Assembly: GCA_014218235.1 (NCBI GenBank)
Contig: CM024753.1
Coordinates: forward strand, 189,324,348 to 189,388,347
Source: Colocasia esculenta
Taxonomy: Eukaryota > Streptophyta > Magnoliopsida > Alismatales > Araceae
Direction: 5' to 3'
DNA length: 64,000 nt
The notes beneath the pieces are model-generated. The model ran no database searches. It was not told the origin of the DNA and was given only the letters and a program-made list of their open reading frames with translations. The stretch's first letter is position 1, and every line of letters starts with the position of its first letter. The translations under genes were made by a program, and so were the position numbers. Below, in pieces: positions 1 to 10,779 of the stretch.

Positions 1-680
1 TATTTCCATTTCTACTGTGTCTAGTGAGATCAATCCAGTGGAGTTCTTCCTTTCTTCTACGTTGGATAAATCGATCCAGTGGGCTTCTTATGTTCTTCTG
101 AAGGGCGATTGCGCAAGAGAACGACGCAGAGGTGTGCACTACAGAGATTGCTCGGCATCTGGGATCTGGACCATCAGAGGTCTGTGCATTGTGGAGCTCT
201 CGGAGGTAGCAAAGAGCAAATAGGATTTGAGAGATCCGAGAGCTGGGATTCTCTTGATGTTCTTCTTGAGATTTTTATGGTGTTCTTATTCTTTCTGTGG
301 AAGAATGATTGGCTTGGTCTGTGGAAGAATGATTGGCTTGGTCTGTTATTAAGAGTTCTCAGCTTAGTTTTAATGTTTTGAGAATTTAAATTTTGTAATA
401 GTTCATTTGAATGTGATATAGAAAGATTCTAATCGCACTGGAACTTTTAGTGAACTGAATGGATTCACACCAAATTTTACTGTGGGATCACTCTAGTTTC
501 AAGTCAAAGTAGTTTAAATCAAACTTTATTCAGTCTTCCTGTGGAAATGACCTGTTCTCACCACCTTGCTAGTTCTTTTTTCTATTTTAAATTTGTGAGA
601 CAGAGTAGAGAAGGTGAGCATTTTGACATGTACAACAAACTCTAGACAACGAAAGTGTACAGTCAACAATGCCTCGTTCA
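1..680 (+). repeat. 5' LTR (3' part) of Athila/Tat-like Ty3 element
   Basis: This stretch matches the end of the LTR at 7201-9610 almost base for base and is cut by the window start. It ends in ...TCGTTCA directly before a tRNA-Asp-type primer binding site. Compared with the other LTR it lacks roughly 400 bases (the part corresponding to about 8845-9245). At that point it carries a 24-bp tandem duplication (295-318 and 319-342). The rest differs by scattered substitutions. Confidence 0.85.
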
Positions 681-682
681 TC

Positions 683-700
683 TTGGCGCCGTTGCCGGGA
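683..700 (+). promoter_or_regulatory. Primer binding site, tRNA-Asp type
   Basis: TTGGCGCCGTTGCCGGGA lies two bases after the LTR end. It is the standard minus-strand priming site of Athila/Tat-type Ty3 elements and fixes the element as plus-strand. Confidence 0.85.
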
Positions 701-936
701 AGGCATTAGAGTTTGATTTAAATCTGCTTTCATTTGATTTTATTTGCATTGTGCTTTCTATTGACTTGTTATTAGGCTTCTCATTTTAGATTTGCACATA
801 GGTGGAACATGGAGATTGGGCTTGACATTTGAGCCCACTGGAGAGGAGAGCTTGCTGATTTCTTTTTGCATTTTCCTTTAATTCAGAATTTTAGATAGAA
901 GAGTGTGAGTGAAACTTATAGTGAGGTTTTCATGTA

Positions 937-2061
937 GCGATCCCACGCGGGACCCTCGCGCCTGCTGAGGGAACTTCCTCCGATGTCCCTCGCGGGAGTC
1001 TCGCGCTTCCATGTGCGATTCGCGCCGCTGCTGGCATTGCGCCAGCGGCCTGCCCAGTTGGCCCTTGCAGGAGCGACGAGATTTTTTACGCCAGACTAGG
1101 TGGGATCTCTGAGGAAGGCTTTCATGATGTGCCCCGGACTTCTAGTGGAGATGCGGGCGGTGCCAACAAGTCGGGTGGTAACAGTGGGATTATCGCACAG
1201 GAGAACGGGGTACGTGGGATCATCATAGTAGAAGAGGAAGGGGTCCCTGCTGGCAGTGCGGAGGTCTCCGCTGGCAGTGGGAGATCTCTGCTCCCAAAGG
1301 CAGCTACTGTTTGACTTATTGGGCCATCTTCACTGCAAGGATTTTCTCCAGATGATGGGCTACCGCTGGGCCCAATATCGGCGCCTTTTTCTGCTCTTGA
1401 GGAAACAGTCACTTGTAACATGGCTAGCGTACAACATCCTTCTAAGGCTGAGGGAATCATACATAGGGAGGATAACCCTCTCAATTCTGCTCTGGTTATT
1501 TCTTCCATGAACGTTGAGGTCCCCATCTCTGGTCAGGTAAATACTCCCATGACATTTGCTCAAGTGGTGCGCCAATCCCCAGCTACTCAGGGAAAGGACT
1601 CTTCAAATTCCAATTCCGGTGGGTCAACTTCTGGTCGAAGAATATCACGTCCATCTTGCAAAGGGGGTGTTAGAATCTGTCTCCCGAACGTCCGAGAATG
1701 TTCTCCGAGCCCATTACATCCGATTGATGCCACTAATATGCCAGTAAACTCTCCAATGTTAGATATGCGTATGAAGGCTCTGGTCGTAGCTGAACTTGCT
1801 AAAGCGTAGAACATATTCATGCCTGGTTATCGATTTGATCAAGAGATGTCTGACATGGAATCGGATGAAGACAATATGGAGCGATGTTCGCGACGTCCAG
1901 GCTTACGTCCTCGGGCAGTTCTTCGGCGAACTCATTCATGGGATAGGTCTTCCTTGGAGTTTTAGATTGGTCTTATTCGGTTTGGTTTTATGTACTTGAT
2001 TTCCCTCTGGGTGTTTCACTCTCTTTATATCAATAAAATTTGGCCTTTTAATAATAAAAAA
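937..2061 (+). mobile_element. LINE-type non-LTR insertion, internally deleted
   Basis: A 1.1-kb insert is flanked by a 13-bp target site duplication, AGGTTTTCATGTA, at 924-936 and 2062-2074. It starts GC-rich, contains a piece of an ORF1-like reading frame, and ends with a short 3' UTR, an AATAAA-like signal (about 2031) and an A-rich tail at 2051-2061. Long TSDs with an A-rich 3' end are typical of target-primed reverse transcription. Endonuclease and reverse transcriptase are missing, so the copy was mobilised in trans. Confidence 0.85.
1420..1809 (+). pseudogene. LINE ORF1-like N-terminal fragment
   Basis: An open frame of 129 residues inside the LINE insert. It is rich in Ser, Pro and Asn and contains a TFAQVVRQ segment resembling the start of plant LINE ORF1 proteins ahead of the DUF4283 domain. 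The domain itself and any zinc knuckle are missing; the frame ends at TAG shortly before the 3' UTR. The assignment rests mostly on the insert around it, so it could be an unrelated open frame. Confidence 0.45.
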
Positions 2062-3062
2062 AGGTTTTCATGTACTCTCTGTGCATGTACAGAGATTTCT
2101 TTCTAGTTGGCATGTAATAATTGGTCTTTTTGGTGGTTTGTGTGGTTTGGAATTAGTTTATAGTATCACTTTATATTTTCTTAGTTAAGTTTCATTTCAT
2201 TTAGTTCAAAAACCAAATAAAAATTTAAAAAAATCTAAAATCTAATTTTTTTTCCAAATCGCTCTTTCAGATAAGCCGTTTGTTTTACAATTAAAAATTT
2301 CATCTTCTTAAGATTAGAAACACTTGTTTTAAGACATTCATCATTTTAATTGTCATTTGAATTCCATTTTTTTTCTACATTGAAGAGTGCGGGGGAAAGG
2401 TAAGACTTCTATTGCTTGTTTCATGCATTAGACTTAGCATTAGAAAACCATTGTTTGAACTTGATTTGTTGCATTTCATATTTGTAAATGGGACTGCTTA
2501 AGGGCATCACCCTTAAGAAAAAATAAAGATAAGGTGAGGGATTTTATCACCTTTTCCTTTGCCCAAAAATCACAAAAAATGTCACATTCTTGCATTTGCC
2601 TAAACTTTCAATAAAAACCAGCAGACGTGGCCCTAGGGTTCATAATTAGATTTATCCTTTCTTAATTTTAAAACTTCTCTTTAAGTCTGGTGTCTAGGAT
2701 TAGAGGTTATAAAGCTTATGCTTAAGTGAGCTAGAGGTTATTTAATTGGGTCCTTGCGAAAGCAAGGGGGGCCTCCCTCTACTCCACCTCTTACCTGGCC
2801 GGTACAAGAAGAGTTAGGATTGGACTTAAGCAAGCATAAATTTGATTTTGAGAAAAATAACATAGGTCCAAGGAACACTTAGTGTTTAGGTTAATTTGTT
2901 TTGAAAGTGTTTGTTTGTTTGTGTTTGTTCATAAAAATTCAATAAGAAAATTCAATAAAAATTAAAAAAATTAAAAAATCATAAATATAAGGCTTTTCAA
3001 CTGTGCATGCTTTGTAGACATTTCCTGAACTTAGATTTGGCTCAACCTATAGACGAGATCGA

Positions 3063-4276
3063 AAGATTCTTTCATAGGATGGCCAACCAAGACCAAAAGT
3101 TGCTAGGAATGTAGTGATTATCAGCCTACTACTTGCATCAGGCCAGAAATTCCTGCAAATCACTTTGAAATCAAGCCAGGAACCATTCAAATGTTACCAT
3201 CCTTCTATGGCAATCCCAATGAAGATCCCTATAAGCATATAGATCAGTTCCTAGAAATTTGTTCCACTATAAGAATTCAAAATTTCACTGAAAATGCCTT
3301 AAGACTGACCCTATTTCCATTCTCTTTGAAAGATAAGGCCAAACATTGGTTAGGAACCATAGGGAGAACCATTAGAACATGGCCAGAAATGCAGCAGGAG
3401 TTTTTGAAGAAATTTTACCCCATTGGCCGCACTAACACCATGAGAAGAGCAATAATTGGATTCTCCCAACACTCGGGAGAGTTAATGCAAGAATCATGAG
3501 AGAGATTGAAAGAGCTGCTTAGAAAATGTCCCCACCATGGTCTGTCAAGGTGGCAAATAGTCCAAGCTTTTTATGAAGGTCTGACATAATCAAATAGGCA
3601 GATGGTTGATGCTTCGTGTGGAGGAGCATTCATGACTAAGAGCGAGGATGAGGCATATAATCTGTTTGAAACATTGAGTGATAATTCTATCAATCATGCC
3701 TCACTCCACTCTTACAAAAGAGCATTAGGACCTGTAAAGAATGCAGGGTTGTATGAATTAAGAGGGAGAGGAGAATCAGATTCTAGGGTAGAAGATCTGT
3801 TAGATAGACTTGATTAGAGATTGGAGCAGAAATTGAAACAAAAATTTGATCAATTATTGTCTTTAACTGGGCGAGCCACACCCAAAATTTCTCAACCACC
3901 TGAAACTTACTCTATGTGTGCTAGCTCAGCTCACTCTACCAATGCTTGCCCCACTACTACTCAATTGCCTCCTTTTATTCAAGAACAAGTCCAAGCTGCC
4001 GAAGGTTTTTATAAACCCTCATATGATCCATATTCTGACACATACAACCCTGGTTGGAGAAACCATCCGAACTTTTCTTGGAAAAATCAATCTGAACAAG
4101 TGTCTCAACCTTCCTTTAAGCAATCCATGTACGATCAATCCTATCCCAATCAGAATCTGGGATTTGGCCAGTCTTCTTATTCTAAACTTCCACAAGTCCA
4201 AGAAAATCAAAACTCCAATCAATTTGCTTACACCAATTTTCAGCAACCTTCATATCAACCACCACCTCCTTAGCCC
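3063..4276 (+). pseudogene. gag of the Athila/Tat-like element, broken by stops
   Basis: The reading frame contains the hallmark Ty3 gag stretch IQMLPSFYGNPNEDPYKHI, followed by ALRLTLFPFSLKDKAKHWL at about 3295-3354 and a Gln/Pro-rich tail. It forms the virus-like particle in intact relatives. Stops interrupt it at 3497 (TGA), 3587 (TAA), 3815 (TAG) and 4274 (TAG). Each is one transition from a Trp or Gln codon. The frame runs on into the protease part, as in a gag-pol polyprotein. Confidence 0.85.
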
Positions 4277-4309
4277 AATTGGGAAGATAAAATAAATCAA
4301 CTCCAAAAC

Positions 4310-5818
4310 ATGATAGTGACTCTGTACCAAATTGTGCAAGAACAACAAAATCAATATCAAAACCAAAATTTTCAACAAAATATGGCAAGGATAGAGTCCC
4401 AGATTGCTGATGTATGTCAAAGGAGGGAAGTAGGTCAGCTGCCAAGTCAAGCTATAGCAAACCCAAGGAACAACCCTCCCGGATTTTATCAGAACCAGCA
4501 AAACCATCAAGTCCAGGGGTACAGACCACCTGCTCGACCAAATGCCCCTCCACCACCAAACTCACAACAAGCTTTTGTCCAGAACATTCCAGCACCACAA
4601 AACCAGAATCAACCTATACAACAGGACCATCCTCCTACCCAATCTAGGGGCCCCCAAGTAGAAAATGTTAAAACTGTGTCTACTTTAAGAAGTGGAAAAA
4701 TCAGGATAAATCCTCACCCACACATGTCAACATTGCATAAGGATAAAGAAAATGAAAGTGAAATTGAAATTGAAGAAGAAATTGAAGAAAATGATGAAAA
4801 AGAAAAATCTAAGGGAAAAGAGAAAATGACTGAAGAATCTTTAGACAAAATCAAAATGAATGAAGACCCAAGCTGTTACATTCCAAGAGTCCCTTTTCCC
4901 GAAGCTTTAAAGCCAAAATCCAAAAACAAACTAACTAGTAATGAAGAACTCTTGGAACTTTTTAAGCAAGTTCACATCATCATTCCTCTCCTTGATGCCA
5001 TTAAGCATGTGTCTGCTTATGCTAAATTCTTAAAAGAAATGTGCACTCCAAAACGTGAAATGAGAAATAAAACTGAAGCAATGATTCTTTTAGAAACTGT
5101 GAGTGTCATTGTCTTGAACCAACTCCCTAAAAAGCTTAAAGATCCAGGCACTCCATTAATTCCTTGCACCATCGGTGGAGTCACTTTTGAAAGTGGACTT
5201 TTGGATTTGGGAGCCAGTATCAATCTCCTACCTTCTGCTATTTTTGAGAAATTCAAGTTAGGAGAATTAAAACCCACTTATGTTGTCCTTCAACTAGCCG
5301 ATCGTTCTGTCACCACTCCTAAAGGCTTAGTTGAGGATGTTACTGTGAAAATAAATGATTGTTACTTCCCTGCCGATTTCATCATTCTGGACATGAACAC
5401 TCCTCAAGATTTAACTCAGTCCACCATCATCTTTGGTAGACCTTTCTTGGCCACAACTAGAGCTAACATTGATTGTGCTACTGGGATGATGGATATATCA
5501 TTTGGGGATAGGTGGATTAGTATCAATATTTTTAAGGCATCTAGGCACCATGACGAAGGAGAGAGTTGTCTAGTGGTAGACTCCTTGGAAGAATCTTGTG
5601 TGGAAGAAACAGTAGACCAACCCTGTGCTCTAGGGTTTGAGGGAGAGGAAGGACAATTTAATTCCTTATTTCAGAATAATGATCCATCATTTCCATTAGA
5701 GTGTCCTCCTAAGGTTGAGTTAAAACCACTCCCTGCTAGTTTAAAGTACATCTTTTTAGGAGAGAATGAGACTTGGCCCATCATAATTGCTAGCGATCTT
5801 GTAAAGCCAAAGCCATAG
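4310..5818 (+). pseudogene. gag C-terminus plus aspartic protease of the Ty3 element
   Basis: A 502-residue open frame. The first third is Gln/Asn/Pro-rich gag tail, then an acidic Glu/Lys-rich linker (about 4740-4860). The retropepsin follows: active-site motif DLGASINLLP at about 5206-5235 and the downstream IIFGRPFL segment at about 5431-5454. The DLGAS form is normal for plant Athila/Tat protease. The frame stops at TAG 5816, where relatives would continue into reverse transcriptase. The protein could still be made, but nothing downstream could complete a replication cycle. Confidence 0.85.
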
Positions 5819-6001
5819 CCAAAGATCTATAAAGCCAAAGCATTCCATGATAAACACATTCATAGAAAAATTTTTCAAGTGCATGATAAGGTCTGGTTAT
5901 TTAATTCTCGACTTCGTCTGTTTCTGGGAAAATTGAAGTCCCGATGGCATGGTCCTTACACTGTTGTCAAAGCTTATGACAATGGTGATGTCTATTCTTG
6001 A
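5819..6001 (+). pseudogene. Integrase C-terminal remnant (GPY motif)
   Basis: Directly after the protease stop, the same frame reads AKAFHDKHI and KVWLFNSRL and then KLKSRWHGPYTVVKAYDNGD. This is the GPY/F module at the end of Ty3 integrases. It ends at TGA 5999. The junction shows that the RT, RNase H and integrase core were removed in one piece. Confidence 0.8.
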
Positions 6002-7188
6002 CCCTAAAATTGGACAATCATTCACTATTAATGGGTAGAGGTTAAAGCATTTCTTTGAAAGCCCTTCTTCCATGAAAATTGAGTCTACCAAGCTAGCTGA
6101 GCCAAATGGAGCCTAATTGCGTCCGGTTGAAGACGATAAACTTAGCGCTCTTGGGAGGCAACCCATGTGTACAGATTTCCATTATCAGGTAATTCTCTGT
6201 CTTACTTTCTTTTCCTGTAAATAAATTGGGAAGGGTAGAATAAGCATGCATTCATAGTCCTCACCCTAACCAGTGCTTCATTTTTTCTTGTACATATGTA
6301 AATAAAAATTTCACAATGTTTCATCTTTGAATAAAAATGCTTGGCATTGTAAAACACAGACTAGATGTCTGATCTTTAACCATTAAAATTTTGAAGTTGT
6401 CACATTCCTTTGCAAACATCCATGTTAGGTAGCCTCTAGTGAAGGATTACATGTACTCCCTATCTACCTTATGTAAGGATTTATGGCAAGAAATTTTTAT
6501 ACACACACACACTACACAGCCACTTAGACTAGCTGAACCCGAATATAGCAAATTTGTCAAGGCTAGTAAGAGAGAGGTGATTTGTTTTCTCCCTTCTCCT
6601 CAAGTGAATTGTGAAGGAAGTGAAGGTGTGTGATCAAGGAACCTGACTGCCCATCCTTCCTTTAAGAAGAAAAGAAAAGAAAGAAAATGAAAAGGCAAAA
6701 GCAAAAGAAAAAAATATCCATGAAAAATACCCCAGATCTGAGTAAAGTTGGACTCGCTACTCTTGAAAAATGATGGGTTGTGCAGTATTATGGATGAAAA
6801 AGAAAGAAAAATTCTGAGTGCACAAAGTGCAAATAAAGGTGCAAAATCCTCAGCTCAGAGAAATAATCTTCAAAGAAGTTGGGCATAATGGAACTGAGAG
6901 AAACAACCCAATCTGACTGAGCAATGATCTTATTCCACAATTCTTTTCTTCTCCCTCGAATTAATCTAATCTCAAATAATAGCTGAGGCAAAGGAGGTCC
7001 ATGATGGCTGATGTGAACTCTTAAGTGAGCTATCAATTGTGCACTAATTTCTTGCCATAAGCCTTTATAATTAGGAAAGACATATCACTACATTAATCTT
7101 TTACTTGATGGTTGTTTAGCATGAGATATTACATCTTCTAGTCCTACATTTGGAGTAATGTTTATTGCTAAGGGACTAGCAATGTTCA

Positions 7189-7200
7189 AGTAGGGGGGAG
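7189..7200 (+). promoter_or_regulatory. Polypurine tract before 3' LTR
   Basis: AGTAGGGGGGAG directly abuts the LTR start TGATAACTG. It is the plus-strand priming site of the element and marks the LTR boundary. Confidence 0.85.
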
Positions 7201-9610
7201 TGATAACTGTAAAATTTTTCGTGTTAAATTTCATACATGTAGTTGAGTTTAGACATCCTTTGTCTATAAATAATGTGCATTTTGATTTTAATTTTCATTT
7301 CATCCATGAATAGATTTTTGAGCATATTAGTTGATAATGGGTTAGAATACACATGTTAGATTTTCATTTAATAATAAGTCATTTCTTTCAGATTGAATAA
7401 TCAGATTCATTTTAGGAAATAAAAGATTTTTGTAAATAAATATTGTATATAAATAATTCTTATCGTAATAATATTTTGTAAATATCTTTCAAGTAGTAGG
7501 TAGGTATAAATTTGTAAATAAATAATATTTTTTTACCCCACCCAATCCCATTAAATAAATAAACATTTTTTTAATCATCTCACCAGAACTGGCCACGTAC
7601 CCCACTTAACCCCTTCTTTACCCCTTCTTGTCTTCCCCACCAGGTGAACGGAAGCAGCTGGAAGTTGCTAGAAGCAGGGGGTGTGCTGCTCAGCTCGTGT
7701 GAAGAAGGAGGTGTTTTGTGAGGAGCTGGGCGGCCAGAGCTGGTGTGCTGATGGAGCCCGGGCAGATGGGGCTGGCGATGGAGGTGTGAAGGCTGGTGGC
7801 CAGATCTAGGGGTGCGCGGCCGAGCTTGGGGCGAGGCTGGTGCAGAGCTGGGGCATGCGCAAAGGAGCTCAAGCATGTGAAAGCGCCCAGGCAGGAAGAC
7901 TCCAGAAGAAGGGCTGGGGCGGATGGCGATCGTACGCGATGGACCTCTGGCGGGCGCGTGAAGCTGTGCGGGATGGCAGTGGACGTATGAAGCTGGAGGC
8001 CGACCGTGCGGAGCTGTTGCGCATCGGCTTGAGGCGGGAAGTGAAGCTGCTCGGGCGTGTGCAGCTGGCAGTGCGTGCGAGCTCAGGCGATGTGGGTGGT
8101 GCGCAATTTGGGGCGTGTGAAGCATCTGGCGGAGCTCATGTGTGAGGGGCTCTGACGCCTATTTAAGGACCCCAAGGTCCTCAGAAGTGGGGAGTTCGGC
8201 TGCTGTGAGGGGAATCGAAATTTTTTCCTATCTTCTGTAGGCTGTTGGGCAGGGGAGATCTGGTTTTCTCTTTTCTTCTGTAAGGGGTTCGACATCTGAG
8301 AAGAGCTGTGAGAGATTCCAGAGGGTTTTGGGGTCTGGGTTTTCGGCTTTGTTCTTTGTTCTTCATCTAGAGTTCTTCCTTTCTTCTGTGCAATTTTCTG
8401 AGTTCGACAGTTCTTCCTTTCTTTCGTGCAATTTTCTGAGTTCGATAGTTCTTCCTTTCTTCTGTGCAATTTTCTGAGATAGACCTATTTCTTTCTTTTC
8501 TTCTATGCAAATTGTTGAGAGATCGATCCAAAGGCAATTTATTTCCATTTCTACTATGTCTAGTTAGATCAATCCAGTGGAGCTCTTCCTTTCTTCTACG
8601 TTGGGTAAATCAATCCAGTGGGCTTCTTATGTTCTTCTGAAGGGTGACTGCGCAAGAGGACGACGCAGAGGTGTGCACTGTAGAGATTGCTCAGCATATG
8701 GGATCTGGACCATCAGAGGTCTGTGCGTTGTGGAGCTCTCGGAGGTAGCGGAGAGCAAATAGGATTTGAGAGATCCGAGAGCTGGGATTCTTTTGCTGTT
8801 GTTCTTGAGATTTTTATGGTGTTCTTATTCTTTCGTTTGGACAGATCCGGAGTTTGACATTATAGTTCATATTTCTTTTGCTATTTTGTTACTGATTCAT
8901 CAGACTGTGAGGGAGATGAGATCCACTGTGTCTTTCCTTACTACTCTGAAGTTTATTGCATTCTATTTTCCTTTTGTTCGTCATCCCTCAAGTTGTGTTG
9001 TGAGGGTGCAATGATCTGAAATTTCTATATTTCATATTATTCTCAGTGCAAATCTTTGTTTGAGCTCTTTGATTTCTTTACTGTCAATTGTTCTAGTTAT
9101 TTTTGCTTGCGAAACTGAAGTATTCATCTCTTAATTTCTTTATCCTATGGTGCTTCCCTTCGAGTTATGAAGGTGTGAGCAATTCTGGAACAATAACAGA
9201 TTTGAAATAAGAAGTAGGAATGTTCGTTGCATATTGCATCAATTGCTCTGTGGAAGAATGATTGGCTTGGTCTGTTATTAAGAGTTCTCAGTTTAGTTTT
9301 AATGTTTTGAGAATTTAAAATTTGTTATTGTTCATTTGAATGTGATATAGAAAGATTCTAATCGCACTGGAACTTTTAGTGAACTGAATGGATTCACACC
9401 AAATTTTACTGTGGGATCACTCTAGTTTCAAGTCATAGTAGTTTAAATCAAACTTTTTTCAGCCTTCCTGTGGAAATGACCTGTTCTCACCACTTTGCTA
9501 GTTCATTTTTGCTATTTTAAATTTGTGAGACATAGTAGAGAAGGTGAGCATTTTGACGTGTGCAACGAACTCTAGACAACGAAAGTGTACAGTCAACAAT
9601 GCCTCGTTCA
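7201..9610 (+). repeat. 3' LTR of the Athila/Tat-like element
   Basis: A 2410-bp LTR with TG...CA ends; its last part repeats 1-680. It has an AT-rich first section (to about 7580), a GC-rich middle (7600-8150) and a U3/R-like section with three 38-bp tandem units (8371-8408, 8409-8446, 8447-8484). The open frames in the GC-rich part have no protein-like features and I do not call genes there. Confidence 0.85.
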
Positions 9611-10401
9611 ATTGGATCTCGTTGCCAATGGGAGGACTCATAAAGGAATTCCTTGACGTGAAGATAGGGATTGCTCGTGCCATTGTACAATCAGTATGAC
9701 AGCATCTCTGAAGGATGAATATAAATTTGTGGGAGAGCCGGCATGGCGGCAACGGGGTCACCTATGGGATTGGAAAGCTCATTGATTTGACTCTCCAGAT
9801 CATTCAATTTTTAGAGGAGAGCATGTTGGATGGGAGTGGGTTGCTACTGGGCATATGAGGGAGTACATGGGGGTGGCCTTGAATTAGCGGGCCTTCCCAA
9901 GGGTTGATCTGTATGGACCGGAGCATGAGAGTGCAAATGGCCAGGGGGCCGAGGTGATAAAGAATGTACAGGGGTAGGTGGCGAAGTCACCGGAATATAC
10001 AAAGGCGAGTGCCTAGGAGAAGGAGAGGGAGGAGGAGTCACACCCTCAACTAAAGATTGTATTAAATTGAGCTGTTGAGGGGTGAGATGATCCAGGGTAT
10101 GCATGACAGTCTGCACTTTGGGATCTTGGTGGGGGGAAGGCTCTTGCCGGGTTTTGATTGGCGTGATGTGTGAAGGGACATCAAATTGGTTAGTGCACGG
10201 TGTGCGCACGCAACCATAAGAAGTGGATGTTTGTCCCTCACGGTGGTGAAATGGACGGACATGAGATTGAAAAGACTGAATGCTTGAATTATCCTCATAG
10301 TCCATGTTATTGAAATTGGCATGATAGTATGTGTCTATTTTTAACAAGCAAGCAATCAAACAGGTTGAACAAAGATTAATCAAGTAATATGGTTCAAACA
10401 T
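9611..10401 (-). pseudogene. gag N-terminal fragment, truncated by an insertion
   Basis: The minus strand holds a 185-residue open frame (10401 to 9844) with a Gln/Leu-rich helix (HLTPQQLNLIQSLVEG) and a long Pro/Ser/His-rich tract. After a frameshift, the sequence downstream reads SQINELSNPIGDPVAAMP and YNGTSNPYLHVKEFLYE, which resembles a plant Ty3 gag entry region. It ends at 9610, where the next LTR begins. The identification is by composition and position only. Confidence 0.45.
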
Positions 10402-10779
10402 GTTATGATGCTTACGCTGCTTTTAGGAGTTTCATAATTAATTAATGGCTTGGAAAATTATTATGTCACTCCAGGTGAGACCTAGTTGGGTAGAATATAG
10501 AACTTTAGGTACAACTAGAATCACCACTCACCACGCAATAGGATATCTAGCCCGGGTCAATGGAGGGGTACTGCCAGCTCGGTCCACCGTAAGGGAATCC
10601 ACGGGGTACGGAGTCTTACGGGGTTCTTAACAAAGGTTCCCTAGTCCAATGAGACGGAATGCCCAAAGGAGAGGTTGCCCTTACCAAGAAAGGTATGTGG
10701 AGCCTAGGATATGAGGGAAGGAGGTCCCCCGATCGATGTAAAATGTCCTGTATGCAGCAACTTATAGCAAAAATGGCAA

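Larger units (their letters stand above)
681..7200 (+). mobile_element. Internal region of deleted Athila/Tat-like Ty3 element
   Basis: The region runs from the primer binding site to a polypurine tract and holds, in order, a long leader with a LINE insertion, gag, an aspartic protease and a short integrase C-terminus. Reverse transcriptase, RNase H and the integrase catalytic core, which belong between protease and integrase tail in this family, are absent. The copy cannot move by itself. The 3' flank (9611-9615, ATTGG) would be the TSD; its partner is outside the window. Segments 2075-3060 and 6002-7188 show no coding sequence I recognise. Confidence 0.85.

Noticed and set aside
7580..8145. 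Long open frames on both strands in a GC-rich stretch
   Set aside because: They lie in the LTR, overlap on opposite strands and have low-complexity Pro/His/Ser or Arg/Gly composition without domains.
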